DNA from: Sophora flavescens
Taxonomy: Eukaryota; Streptophyta; Magnoliopsida; Fabales; Fabaceae
Reading direction: 5' to 3'
Assembly: GCA_030762895.1 (NCBI GenBank)
Contig: CM061070.1
Location: forward strand, 30,965,652-31,029,651
DNA length: 64,000 bases
How positions within the stretch are numbered: position 1 is the first letter of the stretch; the number at the start of each line of letters is the position of its first letter. The translations under genes and the position numbers were made by a program. Positions 11,101-22,136 of the stretch are shown here, one piece after another. The notes under the pieces are model-generated. The model had not been told where the DNA came from and did not search any database. It saw only the letters and a list, made by a program, of their open reading frames with translations.

Positions 11101-11440
11101 CATCCTATTGAGCTCCGCTCTCCACTAACAAGTAGCGATTAATTGTCAAACACATGCATAATTTCTAAATTATCAAGACACAACCAAAGATCCCGCCTTT
11201 CTGGACGGATCACATCCTATTGAGATCCGCTCTCCACTAACAAACAACACATATTGACAAACACATGCATAAACATTAAATTATCAAGCATACAATCATA
11301 CAAGATCACATCCTATTGAGCTCCGCTCTCCACTAACAAACAACACATATTGACAAACACATGCATAAACATTAAATTAATTATCAAGCATACAATCGAC
11401 AAGATCACATCCTATTGAGCTCAGCTCTCCACTACCAAAC
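11101..11440. repeat. Four-copy tandem repeat, about 96-108 bp
   Basis: The sequence CATCCTATTGAGCTCCGCTC followed by TCCACTA(A/C)CAA occurs at about 11101, 11213, 11309 and 11408, with intervening TTGACAAACACATGCATAA sequence also repeated. Spacing is about 96-110 bp. It lies just upstream of the CACTA transposase gene and could be a promoter or leader repeat, but that is inference from position only. Confidence 0.75.
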
Positions 11441-12717
11441 AAGACGATAATTCACATAATACATTACACTGAGTGTTCAGAGAACTGACCTGAGAGAGAA
11501 AACACAACTGAGCAAGGATAAGTGGAGGAGCCGGTAGAAGAATATGACAACAAGGACCTATCGTGCATAAATGAAATTTTTCATTTCAACTCAAATCACT
11601 ATTCTATTATGTTAAATTGTTATACCTAAATAATTTATCTCATGAATATCTAGTGTTAAAGCATGTGCTCACGAAAAAATAATCAATGAAGCATAAAAAA
11701 TAATAAGATTGGTGAGCTGAAGGTCAATTTATTTTGATTTCGTCTTTTTTTTTTAAAATTATCCTTAAATCGGGCCTAACTGTTTACACAAATCGAATCA
11801 ATATATTACATATCCAGTACCATAAAAAAAATGTGGATAATGCTAGAATTTCTTTCTATCAAAGAGAAGATTTTCCATGTTGTTCAATGTTCATGTTAGT
11901 AAACATGACAGTGCCCATTAAAATAGAAAATAATAGAGAGAAAACTGAAAGGTGTAATTGATTGAATGAGAAAGTTTATTACATCAAGTCATATATAAAA
12001 GTGACTTATATTATATGTAAGATAAAGCAACTGATTTGTAACTAACCACTAATTAACTATATTAATTATATGATCTAATAGTCCATCCTAGATAGACAAG
12101 ATGTTAGGGTCTTAGTTAGTAGGGAAAAATTGTCATAACTCACAAATTCCATTTCTATGATTTTCTAGAATTTAAATCATAAAAATCAAGGAATATGGAA
12201 AGTTGTAGCAACTTAGTGATTTGAATGAAAAACATGAAGAGAAAGGAAGGATGATCATTGATCACTAGACAAGCACAGATATCAAATTTGGAGATTTGTT
12301 TCCCTTTATGCAAAGAGTTACAAATTTTTGAAATCCAAGAGTAAAATAAAAGGGTATGGTTCGGCCAAGTGGGGGAAAATAGGGGAGAAATTTTTGTTCA
12401 TCAAATCATTTGGCAAGCATGAAGAGTATGATTATAGAAGCACCGATATTAAGTTTCAAGACTTAAATCAATGGGTACAAAGAGTTATGATTTTTCTACC
12501 ATTTTCAAGCTTAATTCTTTTTGAACAAAATTAAGAACAAGCATGAAGCTAATCAACTCAACATCAATTGTAATGAAGAAAGGTTGGAGGAAAATTACCT
12601 CTAAGTGATGATCCTTGAGTAAGAAATCAAGACACCTTGAGAAACTAAGAGAAAAGAGAGAAATGTGTTGGATGAAAAAATGAAAATGATGAGTAACAAA
12701 AACACACATCCCTAAAC

Positions 12718-13130
12718 TCACACACATACACTAAACACACACACATACACTAAACACACATCTCTGCACACACACACACACACAAACAGCACAAACACAC
12801 ACACACACACAAACACCCACACACACACACACACACACAAACATCCCAAACAGACACACACACATACACTAAACACACATCTCTGCACACACACACACAC
12901 AAACATCCCAAACAGACACACACACAGAGCACCCCAAATACACAATACACATCAAACACATACATCAAACATGGTGAGACACACCTACCCTATGATTACA
13001 ATCCAATTGAACACACAAACTTTAGTACACAGAACACATAACAAACACACACTCACAACACACACACACACACACACACACAACACAACAAACACACACA
13101 CAACACCAATGTACACACAACACACAACAG
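12718..13130. repeat. Compound CA microsatellite/minisatellite
   Basis: Two long CA-rich blocks (12718-12960 and 13021-13130) lie inside the CACTA element. The first also contains a larger repeat, ACACTAAACACACATCTCTG, seen at about 12745 and 12869. The cysteine/valine-rich open frames on the minus strand are products of this tract and not genes. Confidence 0.9.
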
Positions 13131-13469
13131 AAACAACAATGTAGAGAAAGACAACGAGAGAAGCAATTACCTCGGTCAGTGTGAGGGAGGGCGTTGTGGT
13201 GGTGGTGGTGTGAGCAATGTGACCAGAATGAGCCATGAAATGAGGGGGGAAATGATAGACAGTGACATAGTGAGACAATGAGACAGAGAGATGGAGTAGA
13301 GGAGAGCTTACCTGAGCAGAGGGGAGATGACGGTGGTGACGACCGGAGGTGTCTTGGGGTGTTGAGGTGGCCGGAGCGCACGCCGTAGAAGAGAGAAACA
13401 GTGGGTAGGAGAGAGAAAACGACGGAAAAAATGAGGAAGAAGGAGGTTCTGTCGAATTTAGGGATTTCA

Positions 13470-13955
13470 GTTTTAGCGACCGAATTAATTCGGTCGCTAA
13501 TTCGGTCGCTAATATGGTTAGTTTTAATTTGAATTTGTAATTGTAGCGACTGAATTAAATTTCGGTCGCTAACACGCGCAATTTTATTTTTTCAACGCGC
13601 CATTTAGCGACCGAATTAATATCGGTCGCAAATATAAATAAAGTTTAAAGTGTGAATTCATAAATTTAGCGACGGATTTATAAATCGGTCGCTAATATAA
13701 ACACAGTTTGACCGTTGCATTTAATTTGGTCGCCATTTCGGTCGCTAACAATTCATAAATTTCTGACTTTTACTTTCCTTTGTTTAGCGACCGAAGTAGC
13801 GACCGATATCTCTGCTACGCTCTATTTCGATCGCTGTTTCGGTCGCAGAATCAACTCTAACCAGTGTTTCATGTAGATCCTACAATCGGTCTCTATTTCG
13901 GTCGTAAAAAGGAACCTAAAATTTCGGTCACTATTTTCGGTCGCTAAATGACCTT
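13470..13955. repeat. CACTA right subterminal repeats
   Basis: These are the same TAGCGACCG / CGGTCGCTA motifs as at the left end, about 15-20 copies in both orientations, many arranged as facing pairs. Together with the left array they mark both transposon ends as substrates for the subterminal binding protein. Several copies carry single changes (for example TAGCGACGG, CGATCGCTG). Confidence 0.85.
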
Positions 13956-15639
13956 TTTTTTGTAGTGGATGTTGTTGTTGTTGTTGTTATGAATATAGTA
14001 ATTAACGATTATTTTCCCAATGTTCATAAGACATGAATTATAGTAAAGAGTGGCGAGGTTAATGTTCAATGGTATAGCAAGGACACTAGGATTGATCCAT
14101 GAGTGCTTTAGCGACGTTAACAATGAAGTAAAGATTAAAGATTAATTGCCAAAATTTCTCATAAGACATGAAGATTAGTAAAGAGAGGTGAGATTTTTAA
14201 CCAATGGTGTAGTATCAAGCCAATAGGATTGATCTATGAGTGGCCTAGGGAGTTTGGCAAGGGTTTCCAAACTTTCTGCCAGGATTCGTAAGACCACGCT
14301 CCAGTAAGCACGACTGTGCACATGGACAACACGCCCGTGCTCAATGTCAGCATGCTCGTGCTGGGGTTAGCACGACCGTGCTCCCCAATCAGCAAGTGAT
14401 GTTAAATTGAATTTGGGTAGCTTCACTCATATTTCCCTATAATAAGGTAAACAATAAGTTAAGTAAAGAAATAAGAAAGATGAACCGAACCTATAATTAA
14501 TGTTATTAGACTTAACAAAGATCATTAATGATAAATACGTTAATGATGATTAAGACCGTAATGATGAATTACCGCACGTTGACAAACTTTGATGCTTATT
14601 GGTCAAGGTGCTGATGTTGGTAAACTTTGATGCTTGTTGGTCAAAGTTAACTTTGGCGCTTATTGGCCAAAGTTGTTAAATAAAGATTAAAGATAATGTT
14701 AAACTTTGGTGCTTATTAGCCAAAGATGTTAAACCATAAATAAATGGTGTTGATGGAGGTGGTGAATAATGATTGATTGTTTGTTGGTATGCATTTATTC
14801 ATGCACAATGTTATTAGGGGAGGTACGATGATAGGGGAGGTCACCCGAGAGTAAGGTGATCTGGACATCCGCGGTGATTCATCTAAGAGTTAGGTGAATC
14901 GTGCACCCCAGTGGTGGTGCATCTGAGAGTAAGATGCATCGACTATCCTAGGGGTTCACCCATGGTTTGGTGGAATGCCGGTGTTGGTGCTTATTGGCCA
15001 TTGTGGATATGAAACTCCAAAGTCGTATTCCCGGTATAGATGGATCCACATGTATTCGGAGTAGTGAGGTAACATTGCATTATACAATTGATTTGTGTGA
15101 TATGTTTTGTGAATGATGTATGTTATACTTGTTATGTCATGTTTTGTGATTTGTTGCATGAACATCTTGCCAACTATCATATTGCCATCATGTTCATATG
15201 TATAGTTTCTTACTCCCCATCTTTTGTTGTTTCTTGTATGGGTCTTGTTTTATACAGAGGATGAGGAGTGACTCTGAGGAGATTTCTTGCTCGTAGTTTA
15301 TGATTTTCTTTTATATATGTTAGTAGTTTTCCGATGTAATCTTCGGATTTGATTATCAGCTCTAATATGTGACACCGGGGTATTGGGTTTAAGTTATGTT
15401 TATTATATCTTACGTTATGTTTCTTTTTCCGCATTGTTATGTTTTGATACATGTGGTACTCGCTACCTTATGTTTATGTTTTTTTTAATAATAAATGAAT
15501 GTTTTATTTATATATTTAATTGTTTAAGGTAGAGGGTGTCACACTGTGGAGTACATAGCCCTTGATAATGCCCTCTTCACGTCAAGCACTCCTTCCGGAG
15601 AGATTCTGATATAAAATCAATCAATGCACAATTAATTAC

Positions 15640-15975
15640 TTTGATTTATACACTGAAATAGAGAAGAGAAAGTTTGCTTTGCATCTCTATATCGATGTAC
15701 CAGGCTAAGATATTGATGTATATTCAAATATAGAGAGCTATCTTTTCAAGTAAATCGATGTACTCAGGTCTTACATTGATGTGTTTTAATAGTTTTGGAC
15801 TTTTTGGAAAACTAAACCAATGTACCTAATCTTTCAATCGATATATACAAGCTTTCACATCTATGTGTGTCGCTAGAAGTCTAATACATCGATGTACCAA
15901 TATTTTACATTGATGTATGTTGTGTTAAAGTGACAGTAAGACAAAAGGTTGTTTTAATACATCGATGTACTATCG
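15640..15975. repeat. Cluster of palindromic TACATCGATGTA motifs
   Basis: At least eight full or partial copies of the self-complementary motif TACATCGATGTA or its half TCGATGTAC lie within about 340 bp (for example near 15692, 15752, 15890 and 15960). Spacing is irregular. Such motifs occur in untranslated parts of some plant LTR elements. No gene overlaps. Confidence 0.65.
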
Positions 15976-16389
15976 TATCTTAGAATAACAACACCTTTAA
16001 ACATAACATGTTTCTTATATTATTGTATTTTACATAGATTAAAACCAAAACCGAATGTATTTCTTGTTAAATCTAATCAAGGGTTGAGATTTAAAAACAT
16101 TAAAATGTTAATCTAAAGTATCAATGGTTATTATTTAAGTATATTGGAGAACGATTTTCTATATATTAAATCTGTAACACCCAGAAGTTGACTCCTAGGT
16201 AGTTCTAATAAACAATGAATCCTTGGATTACTTACCTAAGAAATTTAAAAGTGTTTATAGGTCTCTAAATGGCTTAAAAAATGATTTTTTTTTATAAAAG
16301 ACTAAGGCATGCAACGACACCACTATAGAAAAGATGGTCCCAACTAGGTTGGCACCAAAATTCCTATCAATCATCTGCAACGTACCTAG

Positions 16390-17060
16390 ATATTATTAAA
16401 AAAAAATTAAAGAGAATACAGAACCATGGGGGACTAAAGCCTATACCCATGAAGAATAAACAATCATATGAATCTATAATTAGGAAAACCTAATTTATTT
16501 CTAAAAAATTCCTCTCTAATGAAATTAGGAGGTAAATCCCACCAATGAAAATCTTGATTTGCTACTCCAAATGCAACTAGGTTATCAGCACAAGAATTTC
16601 CTTATCTGTAAATATGATATATTGAAAAATGAATCTTTGAGATACAAAACTTGCAGTTATCCCATTTATTTCTTAGACTCCAAGGAACAATGTGATTTGA
16701 GTTGAAAGCTACCACCACCAATTGGGAATCACACTAAAGCGATAACCTATGCCATTCTCTTTGATACGATGTTTCAATTGCAATCATTGGAGCAATTAGC
16801 TCTGCATGCAGAGCAAATGGAACCCCAATATAGGATGAGAAACAACCTAAAATATCTCCTCTAGAGCCACGAAAAATTCCACGACTAGCTGCATGCCCTA
16901 GTGATCCTCTGACCGATCCATCAGTGTTGCATTTAACTCAATTACGCAAGGGAGGAGTCCAATCTACCTGCTTTATGATAGGAGCTCTATTAACTTTACC
17001 ATTTATATTAACTTTTAATTAATTTAGGCCCATTTTCGCCTAGAGACCTCCTATGATCCG
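16390..17060 (-). pseudogene. Plant LINE RNase H domain relic
   Basis: Reading 17000 to 16480 on the minus strand gives an RNase H-like (RVT_3) domain. It shows VKCNTDGSV with the first acidic residue, FALHAELIAP with the second, CDSQLVV with the third and NSCADNL near the C-terminal end. These are the catalytic blocks of the RNase H that follows reverse transcriptase in plant L1-type LINEs. At least three in-frame stops break it. A stretch with an A/T run at 16395-16410 may mark the 3' tail. No reverse transcriptase is attached, so the copy is truncated. Confidence 0.75.
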
Positions 17061-17489
17061 ACACCCAAAAGTCCTATTGAATAATGTTTTAATGTAACAA
17101 ATTCTCCAAAGTAAATGTAAGTGTTCTGAAAAGAGAAGAACTAGTAGTTGTATGTGAGGAGTGTTATAGAATCTCAGGAAGAGGGTGAATTACATCAGAA
17201 AAATTTCATAAAGGAGATTTAAATATTAAGAAGGCTATAAAATACTCAAAAAGCTCAAGGCGTCAGAAACTAAACTTCCTTAGAAAGGTCCATGAACAAA
17301 GACATATCAATCTTCTAAATAACTCTTCATCAAGGATAGGAAAATAGAAGCTTAAGAAGATTCTCAGAAGATTTATCATAGAATAAAAATACAGAAGATG
17401 TTATCCAGAAACCAATCAGAAACCTTATCAGAAGTATAACAGAAGCTTCATTAGAAGCTTATATAATTGAATGAGTATTATCCTTTATC

Positions 17490-17700
17490 TAAGAAATTTT
17501 CGGCAGCATTTCCCCTTAGTTCTCCAAGTACACGACTTAATGTAGGTGGTATTATCACCCATATTAGGTATTTATATACCTAGAGAACAATGGAAAAGAC
17601 GAACCAATGGACATATAACAATGTATGAAAGTAAAGGATGAAAAAAAATGAGAAATATCACCTAAAAGCCTGCTAACACGACGAACAAACACCATAATGC
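17490..17700. repeat. Segment related to the CACTA internal region
   Basis: The block TTTTCGGCAGCATTTCCCC, TCTCCAAG and ACACGACT near 17500 is a diverged second copy of 10687-10770 within the CACTA element, in the same orientation. Together with GCGCT/AGCGCT-rich sequence at 17960-18300 it suggests the remains of another CACTA-type element here. No ends or coding parts remain. Confidence 0.4.
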
Positions 17701-18359
17701 TTACATGGTCTAAAGAGCGTACATACTGTTATCTGTTTAAGGATTTTCAACTTAAAAGGAAAAAACTAGCTCCTGAAAGTAAAAGATAAAGATGAACTGA
17801 AGATGAAAGTAAGAGAAATTCCTCATAAATAGTTCCTTTCATGCTCTCATGATGCTGAGCACCTAACACAAACCGCCTCAACACATTCAAATAGTTAGAA
17901 TCCTTCCAGAGAGACTGAGAAAAAGATAATGAGTTCCTTCCACACTCTCGTGAGTTGTGGTTTTCGTGGCGAGTGAGAGAGTGGTCACAGAGAAAAGTTC
18001 TAATTTCAAAATTGGCAAAAAGATAGCACTCCCAAAACGAATCACCATTAATAAAACCTTCATTAGCTCTTTATTAAAGAAACACTATTATATATTAATA
18101 CATTTAGTAGCGTTTTCTTTAGGAAACACTATTAATGTCGACCCTTTAATAATACTTCATTAAGGAAACATTATTATATATTTATCTCGTTTTTTAATAA
18201 AATAATTAGGAAAGATAGAAACTTTAACAATGCTTTCTTGTTCAAGCGCTATTCATTGATGAAGTGCTATCAAAACCCAAATTATTTTATTAATGTATTT
18301 CATTGCTTTCAACTTTTAATACAAGCATAATAATTTATTCACTACATTTTGAAAAGAAC
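17701..18359. other. Decayed repeat with alternating TAGCG..TTT / AAACACTATTA motifs
   Basis: Facing motifs of the type TAGCGTTTTCTTTAGGAAACACTATTAA occur at 18050-18290. A similar series is at 46320-46540. This is the layout of subterminal repeats of a second CACTA-like or MITE family. No ends or duplications are visible, and no gene is seen. Confidence 0.4.
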
Positions 18360-19212
18360 AAGTGTAAACACGAGAAGGGTGTGGAATTTGTTTACTTAAA
18401 CTTTTGAGAAAAAACAAAAAAAAAAATTCGCAAGCGAGACGAAACAGGCGCTATAGAAATCTCATAGACGCTTGGATACGTCTATGGTTTTAAAGAACAT
18501 GTCTGAGACAAGTCTAATTGAAGCACACTAGTTAAAAAGATGTTTAAGAACCATACGATTAACCTCAAGTTAGTTTCACATATAATAAGCAGAGCAATAT
18601 CTTAAAGAGGTTAAGGAAAAAAGATTCACTCAACAACGTATATCCGTTATGAAAAAAAAAAAACTCAACAACGTTTATCTTGGTTCACTCTATTTAACTT
18701 TGGGCTAGGTCCAGTCCTTGGCTTTACCAAGACTTTCATTATAACTGACAAGCTACAAACAAGTATTATTTTATCACCTAGCTTTTCTAGGCTTCAATAA
18801 CAAGTATTCTTTTCACATTTGGACTCTCCAGGCTCAACAACAAGTATTCTTTTGTCTAGCATCTTCAGGCTTTACATGTTATGTACAAAGAGTGCAGCAA
18901 TAGTTTCAAGATTCAACTTTGAAAGTCAACCGAAAACACTTAGAGAGTGAATATTAATTGAGGTTGGTATGACTATAGAGAAGACATCTCTAAGTAATTA
19001 TAAATGATTCAGAAGTAATAAATTAAAAATGAAAGAATGAAGAACTTTGAATGTAAATTTAATGCCTGTGAATGTTCGTAGTGGTTAACTTCTGCAGGTG
19101 CCTTCGATGTCTTCTTTTTATAAGCTTCAACAATCAATTCGTTGTGAGACATTCTACTCTGATTGAAGTCTTGTTCTTTCGTCCATTTAATACCAAATAG
19201 TCGTTCTGATCA
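18360..19212 (+). repeat. Dispersed repeat R, copy 1
   Basis: This copy contains TATCTTGGTTCACTC followed by GGGCTAGGTCCAGTCCTTGGC (18680-18725) and a series of CAAGTATTCTTTT and TCTCCAGGCT units. The same succession appears at 27205-27370 and 45186-45360. It has no coding capacity. It ends against the LTR-like TGTAATCACCC at 19213. The family is unknown to me; the copy at 26928-28256 shows full boundaries. Confidence 0.6.
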
Positions 19213-20195
19213 TGTAATCACCCGAATTTCATAGCCATGACCGGCCGAAAAGGAACTTCCCCTTTTTCCCTTCGTAGACTCACAAGCATAAAAAAATTCA
19301 TTTCATTAAAAGAAAATTATTATATTCATTAATTACAATATAATGAATATAATACATCAGAGTAATTAAACAACACAAATTACAAAGTCTTGACAAAAAC
19401 TAGATATTCTTAAACTATGGGTGTATACCATTAAAAGCTGCCCACATGGCATTCAAGGCTTCTGTCGGCTTCGCAGATAAAAGCATCTGAAATGTTAAAC
19501 GTGGGGTGAGTTCACTGACTCAATGAAGGAGTTTCCCCCAAACACATGCATCCAAACAAAATCCAGGGTGAAATAAAGTCACACACTCAGGTTAGCATTA
19601 AATCAAACAAATTTATAATTATTTTCAATCCACACAACCCAAATGTCTTTATATATGAAAACTATCTCATAAACTAACAAAATACTGTATGGACATCTTG
19701 TCCCTCAAGAGAGTACTTGTGGAATGACTTTCAGTACATTATTTTCTCATAACTCATGTTCGCTCATAAGGGGATACATATCATATTCATATATTTCGAG
19801 TCTTTGGATCCACTTGAGGTTGTTCACTCAAGGTCACCTGCCCTGACAATCTTATTTTCGTATCTTAGAGATACCGCACCCCCGACCAATAACAACATAC
19901 TTCCTCAACACCCGGGTGACCAACAAGGTCTCTCTCCCCGGCAGTGCTTTTTTATATATCGGAGACTTCCGCTCCGCGGTTCGCCTACCCACAAATTCAC
20001 AGCCAAAGCTTTGCAATCCATTCCACCAAGTAACTCTTTTCAATTTCCATAACATAAAACATACCCATATAGCCATTAAATCACATACTGTCATCCCTTC
20101 ATAAATTCATTCTAAAAGTTACACCATGAACAACATACATACCAACAATTTTTCGACCTATTTCACTTCAATTCATATCACAATTCACATCATGA

Positions 20196-20198
<3 letters not shown>

Positions 20199-20270
<72 letters not shown>
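20199..20270. repeat. (TA)n microsatellite
   Basis: About 36 uninterrupted TA units in the outer part of the left gypsy LTR. The isoleucine/tyrosine open frame over it is an artefact. Confidence 0.97.
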
Positions 20271-20273
<3 letters not shown>

Positions 20274-22136
20274 CAATAACCACTTCCAAAGATATTTAAA
20301 AGGAATATATGACAACACAAACATCATATCCATTATATAATCATGATAAATTTTAATGTGCAACCTCATGTACAAGTTAATACCTTAATATCATAACAAA
20401 CACTGCACATAGCAAGCAATACAACCCTAACTAGCATGTTAAGCATATTAAATAAATAGTATAATTCAACATGTATCATAGAGCATATCGTAAAGCATAT
20501 TAAGCATACCAAATCAAATAGCATATAGCAAGCAATACAACCCTAACTAGCATACAACCTCGATTTAAGTTAAAAATCAACCTAACGACGATAAACCTAC
20601 AATACCCAAATCGTCATTGCAACAGCCTGATTTTTAATTACACTGTTTAACCGGTTAAAATATAATTAATTATATTTTAATCTGAGAGTTAGAAAGTGAT
20701 TTTGAATAAAATAAAACCATATTCATAGTTTCTTTTATGGTAGAAGGTTACGGTAAAAGTTTGGGTTGAAAATTCAGACGGAACCCGGTCTGTGTTTTCA
20801 CTGATAGTAAGATTTTACTGAGCAAAAACCCTAATTTCGACTCGTGAACGAAACCATTAGGTTTTATATTTTGTTCCGTAGTATTTTCCAAGTTTTGAAA
20901 AAATTCGTTAGGAATGAAATTAATATTATTTTATTCGGGCGTAATCTTTAAGAAAACAAGTAAAACCTAAGTCGGGGGATAAGTCGGGTAAACGACGGAG
21001 TCGATTATGGAGCTGAGGTATTAGGAGAGGTTGATGTAGCAGAGAGGGCAAGGAGTCTGGCCTTAAATTTTAGTGATCAGGAATTTTCAAGTGAAATGAC
21101 TAAAATATCGTTAAGCTCAACCTAACCAACGTTGAGTTAAATTTTAACCATGGTTAAGGACTCAAGGTTAATTTTTGTGGCCAAAAATCAGCCACACCCT
21201 TCCTAAAATGTGAGCCACATGTTTATTAACCATAGTTAGCAAAGTAACCATAGTTAAGTTAATTATTAACCATAGTTGACTATTATATTATTTAATATTC
21301 ACAAAACCATTCATTCAATTCCTAAAAACCAAACAAAGCCTAAGATCTACCCTATAAAATCCCCAAGGCCGCAGCCCCCCTCCCCATCTTCACTCTTCTT
21401 CTCTTTCATTTCTTTTCTTCACAAAAAACACACAAAACTCCATTTTCTTCTTCAAGAGCTTCAAGTGCTTCCATTGAAGAACTTGCCAAGATCATCATCA
21501 TTTCTTCATTTCCTTCACACACTTGATGTAACATGATCATCTCCTCTCTTCTTGAATTCATTTTCTTCCTATTTCTTGAGTTTTCCATTTCTAGATCTAG
21601 AACTTTAAATAATTCTAGAAAATTGTAGAAAAATCATAAAAATGTGAAACCAATTTGTATGATCTAGTTATGATCTCTACTTTCATTATCCAAGAGTATA
21701 TAATAAAAAACATTTTCCTTCCCTATTATCTATTGTTGGCCGAAACTTAAGTTGAAAGTGAGTTTGATCTTTTGTTCTTTTTGTTGAAAGTTAATACTTG
21801 ATTTAAACTCTCTAACACATATATGATTTAAATCCAAAAGTTTGAATCAAAAATAATTTTCTAGCCTATTTTACTAGGTAAGACCGAAACTTAATTAAAA
21901 GGAGATTAAAATATTTTGTTAATATTTTTAAGATATGACAATTTATCTAAGCTATCTAAGACCATAGGAACTAGGATCCAAAAGCTTAGAATGAGAAAAG
22001 AACCCTAACCCTATTTTGAATTGAATGGCCGAACCTAACTACGTAGGAGTAAGGGTGAGTTTGTTGATTAATTTGTTGTTATGTTGTTTGGTTGAAGGTG
22101 AAATTGGTAATTTGTGGTGTGATAACGAGAAGTGTG

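Larger units (their letters stand above)
10509..13464. other. CACTA internal non-coding region upstream of the transposase gene
   Basis: About 3 kb between the transposase start and the right subterminal repeats. It holds a four-copy repeat (11101-11440), AT-rich sequence and long CA tracts (12718-13130). A short block at 10687-10770 with TTTCGGCAGCATTTCCC and TCTCCAAGTTACACGACT recurs near 17500. No further gene is supported: the open frames here are products of the CA tracts or lack any family pattern. The gene promoter should lie here, but I see no distinctive element. Confidence 0.5.
4478..13967 (-). mobile_element. Complete CACTA (En/Spm) transposon, TSD GAT
   Basis: The left end CACTACAAAAAAA (4478) and right end TTTTTTTGTAGTG (13967) are perfect inverted repeats of 13 bp. 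They are flanked by the 3-bp duplication GAT (4475-4477, 13968-13970). Inside are dense subterminal repeats at both ends and two genes on the minus strand: a TNP2-type transposase gene (about 6920-10508) and a plant transposase_24-type gene (about 5390-6663). The termini look intact, so it could still be mobilised in trans, but the transposase reading frame has nonsense changes. It inserted in the solo LTR 3595-15543. Confidence 0.93.
3595..15543 (+). mobile_element. LTR-like element, family X (TGTAACACCC...GGGTGTCACA), TSD CTGTG
   Basis: The termini TGTAACACCCC and AGAGGGTGTCACA start with TG and end with CA. They are flanked by a perfect 5-bp duplication CTGTG (3590-3594, 15544-15548), as expected for an LTR retrotransposon product. 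Without the CACTA element (9,490 bp plus a 3-bp TSD) the length is about 2,456 bp, and no gag or pol is seen, so it is best read as a solo LTR. It has repeated near-palindromes with the core GCACGNCCGTGC (3744-3767, 14300-14390) and sits directly against the 3' TSD of the hAT MITE. A second copy in opposite orientation is at 47990-57145. Confidence 0.82.

Noticed and set aside
11101..11440. CRISPR-like spaced repeats
   Set aside because: Spacing near 100 bp, spacers also repeated, plant context, no cas genes.
12718..13381. Cysteine-rich minus-strand open frames
   Set aside because: They are translations of CA/GT tracts.
15544..15610. Possible coding exon with an acceptor site (VLDVKRALSRAMYS)
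   Set aside because: A stop follows at once when the pre-insertion sequence is restored across the nested elements, and the flanks look like LTR sequence.
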